Shown: piece after piece, positions 1-7,891 of the stretch
Numbering within the stretch: the first letter of the stretch is position 1
Layout: each line of letters opens with the position of its first letter
Assembly: GCA_041908445.1 (NCBI GenBank)
Contig: JAYRFK010000023.1
Coordinates: 1-64,000 of the forward strand
Origin: JAEUJM01 sp041908445
GTDB lineage: Bacteria; Actinomycetota; Acidimicrobiia; Acidimicrobiales; DATDAH01
Direction of reading: 5' to 3'
DNA: 64,000 bases
Program-made: the position numbers and the translations under genes
Notes under the pieces: generated by a model
Told to the model about the DNA's origin: nothing
Databases searched by the model: none
The model's input: only the letters and a program-made list of their open reading frames with translations

Positions 1-34
1 GCGTGGCTGCGCCAGCCTGATAGCGTCCATCGTG

Positions 35-101
35 AAAGCCCTCCCACTCTGGGATCGAATGCGTGTTCAGCGACAAGCATTTTCCCAGGTCGGAGGGCTT
101 T
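35..101. terminator. Long nested stem-loop near the left edge
   Basis: Seen directly: AAAGCCCTCC (35-44) pairs with GGAGGGCTTT (92-101). Inside it CTGGGA (49-54) pairs with TCCCAG (83-88) and AATGC with GCATT. The right arm is followed by TC rather than a long T run. No gene is recognisable in positions 1-287, so the hairpin may end a gene lying to the left of the window or the leftward crotonase gene at 288. A separate 15-bp segment at 137-151 is identical to one arm of the hairpin at 56151-56191. Confidence 0.5.
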
Positions 102-287
102 TCGCGAGTTCAGACGGACCCGCTACGAAAGATCGTGGCTATTGCCTCGAGAACGACGTCGACGTGGTCCACGGCAGGCGCCGACTCGCCACGCCGTCAC
201 CCCTCCCGTCCGCCGGCCGACGGATCGGCCGTGCGGGCCCCGTCGGTCGCGGGCAGCCGCTCCTCTGCGGGTCGGGTGCCGGCGAGC

Positions 288-1052
288 TCAGGCGTCCGGC
301 TCGTCGGGCCGCGGGTCCGCGCGGCGAGCGCGGAGCAGGGCGCCCATCTCCGCTCCTTCCCGGGCGAGGGCGCCGGCGACGGCCTCGGCGCGGCCGGCGA
401 CCAGGAGCCGCTTGGTGGCGGTGACGGCGTCGCGGTCGAGGGCCGCCAACGTCGTCGCCGCCTCGGCGACCTCGGCGTCGAGCCGGTCGTCGGGCACGAC
501 CCGCCAGGCAACGCCGAGGCGCAGGGCCTCGGCGGCGTCGACCCACTCGCTCGACAGGAGCGCCCACGCCACCGCCCCCCACGGGCCCCGGGCCGGGAGC
601 AGCACCGACGAGCCCGCCTCGGGCACGATCCCGAGCGCGGTGAACGGGAAACGCAGCCGAGCCGACTCGGCCATCACGACGAGGTCGCAGTGCAGCAGGA
701 TCGTGGCGCCGAGACCGACGGCCAGGCCGTTCACGGCGGCGAGCACCGGCAGCTCGCAGGCGTCGATGGCGGCCAGGACCGCGGGGAACTCCTCGGCCGC
801 CTCGGCCATGACCTCCCGTCCCGCGCTGCCGTCGACCAGTGAGCGGTCGGCGCCGGCGCTGAAGGCCCGACCCTCGGCGGCGAGCACCACCGCGCCGACG
901 CGATCGTCCGCGGTGGCCTCGCCGAGCGCGACACGCAGCTGGCGGTAGGTGTCGACGGTGAACGCGTTGAGCTGCTCGGGGCGCTGCAGGACGAGGCGAC
1001 GCACCCGCCCCTCGGTCTCGACCCGCACCACGGCCACCGCCTCCCCCATCAC
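288..1052 (-). CDS. Enoyl-CoA hydratase/isomerase family protein
   Basis: Crotonase-fold protein of 254 aa, the usual length. The oxyanion-hole segments are AFSAG (about residues 63-67) and GLAVG (about 109-113), followed by the GIVPEAGSS loop (141-149). A Glu in that loop (about 145) is typical of enoyl-CoA isomerase-like members, so the reaction is hydration or double-bond isomerisation of an enoyl-CoA; the substrate cannot be told. Two ATG codons start the ORF in tandem (1052 and 1049). It is divergent from the TetR gene at 1164, and the intervening 111 bp hold palindromic sequences that could regulate both. The family call is firm, the exact reaction is not. Confidence 0.88.
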   Translation of the reverse strand: MMGEAVAVVRVETEGRVRRLVLQRPEQLNAFTVDTYRQLRVALGEATADDRVGAVVLAAEGRAFSAGADRSLVDGSAGREVMAEAAEEFPAVLAAIDACELPVLAAVNGLAVGLGATILLHCDLVVMAESARLRFPFTALGIVPEAGSSVLLPARGPWGAVAWALLSSEWVDAAEALRLGVAWRVVPDDRLDAEVAEAATTLAALDRDAVTATKRLLVAGRAEAVAGALAREGAEMGALLRARRADPRPDEPDA

Positions 1053-1079
1053 CGGAGCGTAGGCCCCGCTCGAACGGCG

Positions 1080-1123
1080 AGAAGCCGATTCTCCCCCACT
1101 GCTGAGCGTTCACTCACTAGCAG
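1080..1123. promoter_or_regulatory. Candidate operators between crotonase and TetR genes
   Basis: Two dyads lie in the divergent promoter. AGAAG-CCG-ATTCT (1080-1092) differs at one base from the AGAAT-N3-ATTCT sites at 19773 and 35454. The second, TGAGCGTTCACTCA (1103-1116), is an imperfect palindrome nested in CTGCT...AGCAG (1099-1123). It resembles GAGTG-GT-CACTC at 36157. Position next to a TetR gene suggests autoregulation. The sequence is seen directly; the binding is inference. Confidence 0.4.
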
Positions 1124-1163
1124 AAGATCACCGTTCTCCGGGCTGAGTAGTACGGTCTCGCAC

Positions 1164-1868
1164 ATGAGCGCGGACGATCCCGCGGACGGCGAGGGCGAGG
1201 CGCCGGCCAGCTGGCGGGAGATGGCGGTGGCCCGGTCCCTGGACCCGGCGCGGGTGCGGGCCGAGGCGCGCGTGCAGCGCTTCCTCGACGCCGCCCTCGA
1301 GCTGATGGCCGAGGACCCGGACAAGGAGTTCACGGTCCAGGAGGTCGTCGAGCGCTCGGGCCAGTCGCTGCGCAGCTTCTACCAGTACTTCGCCGGCAAG
1401 TACGAGCTGCTCCTCGCCCTGTTCGAGGAGTCGGTGCGCACCACCGCCGAGGTGCTGCGGGCCAAGGTCGACGAGGAGACCGAGCCGCTCGCCCGCCTGC
1501 AGCGCTTCGTCACCGCCTACTACGATCTGTGCCGGCCGGCGCCCAAGGGCAAGCCGCCCAAGAAGGCGCCCAACCAGGTGCCGGCGCCGGTGATGGCCGA
1601 GTTCGCCCAGCAGCTGCTCACCGACCACCCCAAGGAGGCGTCGCGGGCCTACGTCCCGCTGATGTCCCTTCTCGAAGAGCTCATGGACGAGGCCGCCGCT
1701 GCCGGCAAGCTGCGCGAGGGCCTCCGCCACCGCCAGATCGCCGGCATCGTCATCCAGGCCATCAGCTTCACGGCGTTCTCGCTGACCATCAGCGGCACCC
1801 CCGTCCGCGACGACCGCGACGCCGCCGCGGAAGCCTGGGACATGGTCTTCCTCGGCATCCAAGCCTGA
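1164..1868 (+). CDS. TetR/AcrR family transcriptional regulator
   Basis: Protein of 234 aa. After about 35 polar residues comes a TetR helix-turn-helix (about residues 35-82) with the characteristic SGQSLRSFYQYFAGK recognition-helix region. The C-terminal ligand domain has no assignable specificity. It is divergent from the crotonase gene, the common arrangement for a regulator controlling itself and its neighbour. The neighbouring enzymes suggest an acyl-CoA or related ligand, but this is inference. Confidence 0.9.
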   Translation: MSADDPADGEGEAPASWREMAVARSLDPARVRAEARVQRFLDAALELMAEDPDKEFTVQEVVERSGQSLRSFYQYFAGKYELLLALFEESVRTTAEVLRAKVDEETEPLARLQRFVTAYYDLCRPAPKGKPPKKAPNQVPAPVMAEFAQQLLTDHPKEASRAYVPLMSLLEELMDEAAAAGKLREGLRHRQIAGIVIQAISFTAFSLTISGTPVRDDRDAAAEAWDMVFLGIQA

Positions 1869-1894
1869 GGGGGCGACCCCCGCGGGTCGGCGGC

Positions 1895-2326
1895 TCAGCC
1901 GCCGGGGCGGTTGAGGAACCAGACCGGTTCCTCGACGAGGTGCTCGCTCTTCCAGCCGTCGGGGGTGCGGACGAAGTCGTGGCGGTAGTAGCCGCCGGTG
2001 GAGCTGGAGCCCTCCACCCCGGGGAGCTGCATCGGGTTGAAGAACATGGCCCGCACCGCGGCACGGTCGCCGTCGAGGTCGATCTCGACGTTGGTGACGT
2101 GGTGGGTGGCCCACGGGATCGTGGCGAACGCCGCCGCGAGGATGTCGGCGACCTCGTCCCGTGAGCCGCTCGGGATCCCGGACCGGCTGTAGTCGACGAC
2201 GGCGTCGGCGGTGAACACCGACTTCCACAGCTCCCAGTCCTGGGTGTCGACGCCCCGGGCGTAGCGCGCCAGCTGCTCCTGGATCTCCAGCTTGTCGGCC
2301 AGTGCCTGCAGCTCGGACTCGGTCAT
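1895..2326 (-). CDS. SnoaL-like/NTF2-fold protein
   Basis: Protein of 143 aa starting at the ATG at 2326, which overlaps the stop of the upstream amidohydrolase gene by ATGA. Longer upstream starts in this frame are antisense artefacts. It opens with a helix containing KLEIQEQLARYARGVD, then DWELWKSVFTADAVVDYS, the pattern of SnoaL_4-type nuclear transport factor 2 folds. Such proteins act as small dehydratases, isomerases or hydroxylase-like enzymes in catabolic clusters. Translational coupling implies it works with the amidohydrolase. No catalytic assignment is possible. Confidence 0.85.
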   Translation of the reverse strand: MTESELQALADKLEIQEQLARYARGVDTQDWELWKSVFTADAVVDYSRSGIPSGSRDEVADILAAAFATIPWATHHVTNVEIDLDGDRAAVRAMFFNPMQLPGVEGSSSTGGYYRHDFVRTPDGWKSEHLVEEPVWFLNRPGG

Positions 2327-3582
2327 GTCGGCACCTCCGCCGTGTCGTCTCGGAACACCTGGCCTGCCTTCATCACGAAGCGCACCTGCTCGCAGGCGCC
2401 GATGTCGGTGAGGGGGTCGCCGGCGACGGCGATGACGTCGGCGTGGAAGCCGGGCGCCAACTGGCCGAGGTCGGGCATGTCGATGAGGTCGGCGGCGACG
2501 AGCGTGGCGGCCCGCAGCGCCTGCAGCGGGGTCATGCCCCGGTCGACCAGTGCCAGCAGCTCCTTGGCGTTGCGACCGTGGGGGATGGCCGGGGCGTCGG
2601 TGCCGAGGGCGATCTTGAGGCCCTTCTCGATGGCCCGGGTGGTGGTGGCGCGGGCCCGGGGGAAGGTGTCGGCGGCCTTGGCCTGCAGCTCGGGCCCGGC
2701 CTGGGAGAGGTCCATCAGGTCGGTGAGGCAGGTCGTGGCCACGAGGAAGGTGCCCGCCGCCTTCATCTGGTCGAGCACGTCGTCGGAGGCGAGGAAGCCG
2801 TGCTCGATGCAGTCGATGCCCGCGGCCAGCGCCGCGGTGAGGGCGGTGTCGCCCATGCAGTGGGCGGCGACCTTGCGGCCGGCCCGGTGGGCCTCGTCGA
2901 CGATCGCCGCGAGCTCGTCGTCGGAGTACTGCTGGGCGCCGGCGGGGCCCGTGTGGGACATGACGCCGTTGGAGGCACACACCTTGATGACCCGGGCGCC
3001 GTACTTCACCTGGTAGCGCACGGCCTTGCGCACCTCGTCGACGCCGTTGGCGAGGCCCTCCTCCACGGTGAGGGGCAGCACGTTGGGGGCGAAGGCCTGG
3101 AACATGGTGGGGTCGAGGTGGCCGCCCGTGGGAGCGATGGCGTGGCCGGCGGGGACGACGCGGGGGCCGTCGACCCAGCCCAGGTCGATGGCCTTGGCCA
3201 GGGCCACGTCGAGCAGGACGCCGTTGGTCTGGACGAAGAGGCCCAGGTTGCGCACCGTGGTGAAGCCCGAGCGCAGCGTGCGCCTGGCGTTGGCCACGGC
3301 CCGCAGCGTGCGGACGGCGGGGTCCTCCTGCACGGGGATGAGCGGGCTCTTGTGGTCGGGCCCGCCGAGGAAGAGGTTGACCTCCATGTCCATGAGGCCG
3401 GGCAGGAGCGTCAGGTCGCCGAGATCGACCTCGACGGCACCGTCGGGCACGTCGCACGGCCCGACCTGGGTGATGCGCCCGTTCTCGACCAGGAGCTCGC
3501 CCGGCTCGACGTAGGTGCCGGCGTCGACGTCCAGCATGCGGGCGCCGACCAGGTGGACGGGCGGGGTGTCACGACGGGCCAC
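2323..3582 (-). CDS. Amidohydrolase-superfamily protein with altered HxH metal motif
   Basis: Protein of 419 aa resembling imidazolonepropionase/Xaa-Pro-dipeptidase-like amidohydrolases: an N-terminal beta-sandwich, then PGLMDM at about residue 62, a TIM barrel, and a return to the sandwich at PGFHADVIAVAGDPL. The family normally has HxH just after PGLxD; here the segment reads DMEVNLF, so both His are absent. The later ligands look intact: Lys in ARVIKVCAS, His in VAAHCMGD, His in CIEHGF, and Asp in GTDAP. It probably hydrolyses a C-N or C-O bond using a changed or mononuclear metal site; the substrate is unknown. It starts an operon with the SnoaL-like gene and is divergent from the monooxygenase at 3744. 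Confidence 0.82.
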   Translation of the reverse strand: MARRDTPPVHLVGARMLDVDAGTYVEPGELLVENGRITQVGPCDVPDGAVEVDLGDLTLLPGLMDMEVNLFLGGPDHKSPLIPVQEDPAVRTLRAVANARRTLRSGFTTVRNLGLFVQTNGVLLDVALAKAIDLGWVDGPRVVPAGHAIAPTGGHLDPTMFQAFAPNVLPLTVEEGLANGVDEVRKAVRYQVKYGARVIKVCASNGVMSHTGPAGAQQYSDDELAAIVDEAHRAGRKVAAHCMGDTALTAALAAGIDCIEHGFLASDDVLDQMKAAGTFLVATTCLTDLMDLSQAGPELQAKAADTFPRARATTTRAIEKGLKIALGTDAPAIPHGRNAKELLALVDRGMTPLQALRAATLVAADLIDMPDLGQLAPGFHADVIAVAGDPLTDIGACEQVRFVMKAGQVFRDDTAEVPT

Positions 3583-3685
3583 GCGGTCGCTCCTTCGCTG
3601 AGCCTGCGGGTGAGGCGCACGTCCCCCCTCGGGACGGCGGCGCCGCGGCGACCGTAGCGGGGCCGCGGCGAGCAGGTGTATAGTA

Positions 3686-3717
3686 TCACTCTACTCAGAT
3701 GAGAGTGACGTTCTCAT
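3686..3717. promoter_or_regulatory. Overlapping palindromes upstream of monooxygenase
   Basis: TCACTCT (3686-3692) is the inverted repeat of AGAGTGA (3702-3708). Overlapping it, ATGAGA (3699-3704) pairs with TCTCAT (3712-3717). The inner 13-mer AGAGT-GAC-GTTCT (3702-3714) has the same 5-3-5 geometry as operators at 19773, 19795 and 35454 but matches them less well. It is about 30 bp upstream of the probable start at 3744, between divergent genes. Probably an operator. Confidence 0.5.
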
Positions 3718-3743
3718 CGGGCCGAGGTCGGGAGGGACGGACC

Positions 3744-5084
3744 ATGGGCACGGATGCGACGAAACGCCAGATGGCGTTGGTCGGCTTCATGCAGGCGGGC
3801 AGCTCGACGGTGTACGCCGGCTCGTGGCGCCACGCCTCCACCGAGCACGGCTTCCTCGACGCCAGCTACTACCAGAAGCTCGGCCGCACCCTCGAGGAGG
3901 GCTGCTTCGACGTCATGTTCTTCGACGACCGCCTCGCCATGCCCGGCATCTACGCCGGCTCGGTGGCCGAGGCGGTTCGGGTCGGAGCCCGTCCGGTGAA
4001 GCTCGACCTCTCCGTCGTGCTGGGCGTGATCGCCGGCGCCACCCGGTCGATCGGACTCGGCGCCACCTACTCCACGACCTACTACTCCCCCTTCCACGTC
4101 GCCCGCACCTTCGCCACCCTCGACCACCTCACCAACGGCCGCGCCGCCTGGAACGTGGTCACCTCGGTCAACGACAGCGAGGCGCAGAACTACGGCCTGC
4201 GCGAGCACATCGCCCACGACGAGCGCTACGACCGGGCCGACGAGTTCCTCGAGGCCACGACCGGCCTGTGGGACACCTGGGACGACGACGCCCTCGTGCT
4301 CGACCGCGAGGCGGGCTACTTCGCCGACCCCGACAAGGTCCACGAGCTCGACTACGACGGCGAGTGGTACTCCACCCGCGGCCCGCTCACCGTCCCCCGT
4401 GGCCCCCAGGGCCGGCCGGTCCTCCTCCAGGCGGGCTCGTCGGGCCGGGGCCGCGACTTCGCCGCCCGCTGGGCCGAGCTCATCTTCATGGGCGACCCCG
4501 ACATCGACATCGCCAAGGCCCACTACGCCGACCAGAAGGAGCGCATCGGCGCCGGGGGCCGCGACCCGCAGTCCGTGAAGATGTGCCCGATGGTGTACAC
4601 GGTCGTGGGCGAGTCCCACGACCAGGCCCTCGAGCGCGAGCAGCACTTCCTCAACGACCTGGTCGACCCGATCGCCTCGCTGACCCTGCTGTCCGAGCTC
4701 ATGAACCACGACTTCTCGGACATGGGCCTCGACGACCCCATCACCGACGAGCTCATCGCCTCGGTGTCGGGCATCCGGGGCCTCGTGCAGAACCTGCGCG
4801 AGCACATCGGCGACGCCATCACGCTGCGGGACCTCGCCGGCCACCGGGCCACGCTGCTGCAGGGCCCCCGCTTCGTCGGCACCGCCACCGAGGTGGCCGA
4901 CCAGATGCACGAGTGGTTCGACGGCGGCGCCTGCGACGGCTTCGTCATCGCCGCCACCCACACCCCCGGCGCCTACGAGGACATGGTGCGCCTCGTCGTC
5001 CCCGAGCTCCAGCGCCGCGGCGTGTTCCGCACCGAGTACACCGGCTCGACCCTCCGCGAGCACCTCGGCATCGCCCGCCCCTGA
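3744..5084 (+). CDS. NtaA/SnaA/DszA-family FMN-dependent monooxygenase
   Basis: Protein of 446 aa with the bacterial-luciferase barrel of the nitrilotriacetate/dibenzothiophene-sulfone monooxygenase subfamily. Marks are EEGCFDVMFFDDRLAMP near the N terminus, TYYSPFHVARTFATLDHLTNGRAAWNVVTS around residues 110-140, and QAGSSGRGRDFAARWAELIF mid-protein. Such enzymes use FMNH2 supplied by a separate reductase, with O2, to cleave C-N, C-S or similar bonds; no flavin reductase is evident nearby. The start at 3744 is chosen for its GGGAGG ribosome site; an in-frame ATG at 3699 lies inside the palindromic operator and is unlikely. The gene faces the tandem-repeat region. Confidence 0.88.
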   Translation: MGTDATKRQMALVGFMQAGSSTVYAGSWRHASTEHGFLDASYYQKLGRTLEEGCFDVMFFDDRLAMPGIYAGSVAEAVRVGARPVKLDLSVVLGVIAGATRSIGLGATYSTTYYSPFHVARTFATLDHLTNGRAAWNVVTSVNDSEAQNYGLREHIAHDERYDRADEFLEATTGLWDTWDDDALVLDREAGYFADPDKVHELDYDGEWYSTRGPLTVPRGPQGRPVLLQAGSSGRGRDFAARWAELIFMGDPDIDIAKAHYADQKERIGAGGRDPQSVKMCPMVYTVVGESHDQALEREQHFLNDLVDPIASLTLLSELMNHDFSDMGLDDPITDELIASVSGIRGLVQNLREHIGDAITLRDLAGHRATLLQGPRFVGTATEVADQMHEWFDGGACDGFVIAATHTPGAYEDMVRLVVPELQRRGVFRTEYTGSTLREHLGIARP

Positions 5085-5114
5085 GCGTGCCCGCACTGCG
5101 CTGACCTCAACCAA

Positions 5115-5412
5115 GCGCAGTCAACCGCACGACGTGCGGGACGATGCGCTGAGCTCAACCCAGCGCACCAAGTCCGCTCGCCGGCGCCCCGAGCGGCGGC
5201 GCTGCGCTGACCTGGACCCAGCGCAGCCAACCGCACGACGTGCGGCGCGATGCGCCGACCCCGACTCGGCGCAGCCGACCGCACGACGTCCGGCGCGAAG
5301 CGCTCACCTCAACTCGGCGCAGCCAACCGCACGACGTGCGGCGCGATGCACCGACCCCGACTCGGCGCAACCGGCCGCACGACGTCCGGCGCGAAGCGCC
5401 GAGTCCAACCCG
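5115..5412. repeat. 48-bp tandem repeat array with internal dyads
   Basis: In the 353-bp gap between two convergent genes, four exact-period units start at 5221, 5269, 5317 and 5365, each beginning GCGCA. A fifth, more diverged unit starts at 5115 and is separated from the rest by 58 bp of related but decayed sequence. Units alternate between two types, giving a 96-bp higher-order period. One type contains the perfect dyad CCGCAC-GAC-GTGCGG; the other has CCGCAC-GAC-GTCCGG. No spacers, no convincing gene and no terminator-like T run are seen. Function unknown. Confidence 0.85.
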
Positions 5413-5437
5413 GCGCCGGCGCCGGCGCCGCCGCAGG

Positions 5438-6259
5438 TCAGGCCGTCGGGGTGCGGACGGCGGCGACCACGCCGCCGTCGACGAGCAGGTCCGTGCCGGT
5501 GATGAACGAGGCCCGCTCGGAGAGGAGGAACTCGGCGGCGGCGGCGATGTCATCGGGCGTCCCCAAACGAGCGGTGCCCGACATCGCCACCATGGCCCGC
5601 ATGCCCTCGCCGTGGGGGCCGTCGAGCTCGGCCTGGCCCATGGACGTGGCGATGACCCCGGGGCTGATGCTGTTGACGCGGGCGCCGCGGCGGCCCCACG
5701 GGACGCTGGCCTTGGCCACGAGGATCTGCACGGCCCGCTTGGCGAACGCATAGGCGAAGCCGGGATCGCCGGCGGCCATCTCGGCGACGGCGGGGAGGGC
5801 CAGCAGCTCGTCGGTGGGCGTCGTGGCGATGGCGGCCTCGACCTCAGCCCCGAGCGAGCCGACCAGCGCCGCCGACATCGAGGAGATCACCACGCCGGCG
5901 CCGCCGGGGGCCATGACCTCGCCGAAGGCGTCGAGGACGAGCGCGGCGCCGAGCAGGTCGACCGCCATCACCCGGTCGGCGGGCGCCTGCACCGGGGACA
6001 CGCCGGCGGTGTGGACGAGCGTCCGCACCGGGCCGAGCCCGTCGGCCGCGGCCGCCAGCGCGGCCACGGAGGCCGCGTCGGACACGTCGAGCTGCTGGGT
6101 CTCGACGGCGTGCCCCTCCCCCGCCAGCGCCTCGGCGGTCGCCGTCAGCAGCTCCGCGGAGAAGTCGGCGAGCAGCACCGTGCGCCCCGGCCCGAGGCGC
6201 CGGGCCAGTGGACCGCCCATGCCCCCGACCCCGACCACGACCACCACGTCACTCGCCAT
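5438..6259 (-). CDS. Short-chain dehydrogenase/reductase
   Basis: Protein of 273 aa with a variant cofactor motif GVGGMGG (residues 10-16), Asp in ADF (about 32) after the second strand favouring NAD(H), and the SDR catalytic triad as Ser126/127, Tyr170 and Lys174 (YAFAK). The C terminus ends with the usual SFITGTDLLVDGGV segment. It probably oxidises or reduces a hydroxy/keto group on a catabolic intermediate. It is convergent with the monooxygenase across the repeat array and lies downstream of a binding-protein gene on the same strand, from which a hairpin at 6310 separates it. Confidence 0.88.
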   Translation of the reverse strand: MASDVVVVVGVGGMGGPLARRLGPGRTVLLADFSAELLTATAEALAGEGHAVETQQLDVSDAASVAALAAAADGLGPVRTLVHTAGVSPVQAPADRVMAVDLLGAALVLDAFGEVMAPGGAGVVISSMSAALVGSLGAEVEAAIATTPTDELLALPAVAEMAAGDPGFAYAFAKRAVQILVAKASVPWGRRGARVNSISPGVIATSMGQAELDGPHGEGMRAMVAMSGTARLGTPDDIAAAAEFLLSERASFITGTDLLVDGGVVAAVRTPTA

Positions 6260-6309
6260 CGCCCGTCAGCTCCTCGTCGATTCGCTCAGCGTGCCCTGCC
6301 GCAGACGCG

Positions 6310-6341
6310 AGCGGGGCGGCGCCCACCGGCACCGCCCCGCT
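6310..6341 (-). terminator. GC-rich hairpin after binding-protein gene
   Basis: AGCGGGGCGG (6310-6319) pairs perfectly with CCGCCCCGCT (6332-6341) around a 12-nt loop, just beyond the stop codon of the leftward binding-protein gene ending at 6366. No T tract follows, as is common in high-GC actinobacteria. Confidence 0.55.
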
Positions 6342-6365
6342 GCATCCGGATCCTGCGGCCGTCGG

Positions 6366-7766
6366 CTAGTTGCCGTCGGCGGTGAAGTTGGTGTCCTCCG
6401 GCTCGGACCAGTCCCGGTTCTCGCCGGGCCAGCAGTGCCAGGGTGCTTCGGGGTCGCCCTGCACCTCGAACTCGGCGTCGACCACCTTGACGAAGGCCAG
6501 GCAGTCCTGGGCGGGGCCGTGGGTGGCCAGATCGTCCTGGGTCGGCGCCGAGTGCTGGCGGGTCCAGTCGATCGACGGGACGAGCCCGCCGGCGGTGTAG
6601 TCGGTGACCTGGTTGAGGGCGTCGATCACGCTCTCCCGGGAGAAGTCCTGCCCGGCCAGCTCGAGGCCGGTGACCGCCTCGTCGGCGTTGATCCAGCCGA
6701 CCATGGCCAGCTCGGTCTCCTCGGCGCCGGTCTCGGCCATCCACTCGTGGTAGAGGTCGAGGTTGGAGCCCGCCGAGTCGGCCTCGAACGGACGGAACTG
6801 GGCCCCGATGAGATCGCCCTCGAACAGCGGGTCGGCTTCGGCGACGAAGGCCTGGTCGTAGGTGTTCGTGTGGTACATCGTGACCTCGTCACGGATCCCC
6901 TGGCGCTCCATCTCCTGCGCGAGCGACTTCATGCCGTTGAGGTCGATGCAGCCCACGACGAAGTCGACGCCGGCGTCCTTCATGGCGGTGACCTCGGGGC
7001 CGATGCCGTTGGGCAGGCCGAAGGCGAGGTCGCTGTTCACGTAGGCGACCTCGACGTCCCCGCCGATGTCGTCGGCGTAGAGCTCGATCGTGTCGGCGGC
7101 GCCCTCGGCGCACTGGGCCGAGTTCTCGCTCACGCCGTAGCCGAGGGCGGCGACCTGGGTGGCGCCGGCATCCCGGGCGAGCAGCGCGACCGCACGCGAG
7201 GTGCAGCTGATGCACACGGTCTCGCGCTGGCCGAAGATGCCGTCCTTGCCCTCGGTCTCCGCCGGGTTGATCTGCCAGACGTAGAGCGGGATGCCGGCCT
7301 CGTAGAGGTCACCCCAGCCCGAGCCCACCTGGGCGGCGCTGAAGGTGGCGAAGGTGTCGTTGTCCGAGATGATCTCGAGGGCGCGGGCCTGGTTGTTGGA
7401 CAGCTCGTCGTCGATCACGTCGTCGTCGTTCAGCACCAGCTCCCGGCCGTTGACCCCGCCCTGGTCGTTCATGTAGGCGAAGTAGGCGCGGATGCCGTCC
7501 GTGTAGCAGTCGAGCACGCAGGTGCCGAGCGGGTTGTTGGCCTGGGTGCCGAGGGCCGAGAACCGGATCTCGGTGTCGGTGACGCCGGGCTGGTCGACCG
7601 AGACCTGCTCACCCGCTGCGGTGGTGTCGGTGGACCCCGAGTCGGCCTCGGTGGTGTCGCTGCTGCTCTCGTCGTCGCCCGAGTTGCTACAGGCGGCGAC
7701 GACGAGCGCCGTCGCGGCGAGCAGGGCGAGCAGGAAGCGCCAGCGCTTCGTGGACGTGGACCTCAT
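6366..7766 (-). CDS. Liv-type ABC transporter substrate-binding lipoprotein
   Basis: Protein of 466 aa from the ATG at 7766, with a signal peptide (KRW, hydrophobic stretch) and lipobox VVAAC giving Cys26, then a Ser/Thr/Asp-rich linker typical of actinobacterial lipoproteins. The mature part opens with QPGVTDTEIRFSALG and has DQGGVNGRELVLNDDD, the periplasmic-binding-protein type I pattern of branched-chain amino-acid/amide receptors. The long upstream extension of the frame is not coding. No permease or ATPase lies adjacent, so this is an orphan receptor; the fused transporter at 19.9-25.0 kb is a candidate partner. The ligand is unknown. Confidence 0.9.
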   Translation of the reverse strand: MRSTSTKRWRFLLALLAATALVVAACSNSGDDESSSDTTEADSGSTDTTAAGEQVSVDQPGVTDTEIRFSALGTQANNPLGTCVLDCYTDGIRAYFAYMNDQGGVNGRELVLNDDDVIDDELSNNQARALEIISDNDTFATFSAAQVGSGWGDLYEAGIPLYVWQINPAETEGKDGIFGQRETVCISCTSRAVALLARDAGATQVAALGYGVSENSAQCAEGAADTIELYADDIGGDVEVAYVNSDLAFGLPNGIGPEVTAMKDAGVDFVVGCIDLNGMKSLAQEMERQGIRDEVTMYHTNTYDQAFVAEADPLFEGDLIGAQFRPFEADSAGSNLDLYHEWMAETGAEETELAMVGWINADEAVTGLELAGQDFSRESVIDALNQVTDYTAGGLVPSIDWTRQHSAPTQDDLATHGPAQDCLAFVKVVDAEFEVQGDPEAPWHCWPGENRDWSEPEDTNFTADGN

Positions 7767-7891
7767 GTGGATACCTTCCCCCAGTGGAAACGTGGTTCTT
7801 CCCCAGCGAGAGCACGGCACTCGCTGAGCCGGGAGCGTAGTCGCTCCCCCCGGGCCGCGTGCCGCGACCCGGTCCCGCCCGACCGGCGCCG

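Noticed and set aside
3699..3743. ATG 3699 as start of the monooxygenase
   Set aside because: It lies inside a palindromic operator and has no ribosome site; 3744 has GGGAGG.
5115..5412. CRISPR-like array
   Set aside because: Units are contiguous with no spacers and no cas genes are near; it is a tandem repeat.
5155..5751. Protein-coding reading of the repeat array (48 bp is a multiple of three)
   Set aside because: The translated units are basic low-complexity strings that overlap an SDR gene in another frame; no start or ribosome site supports them.
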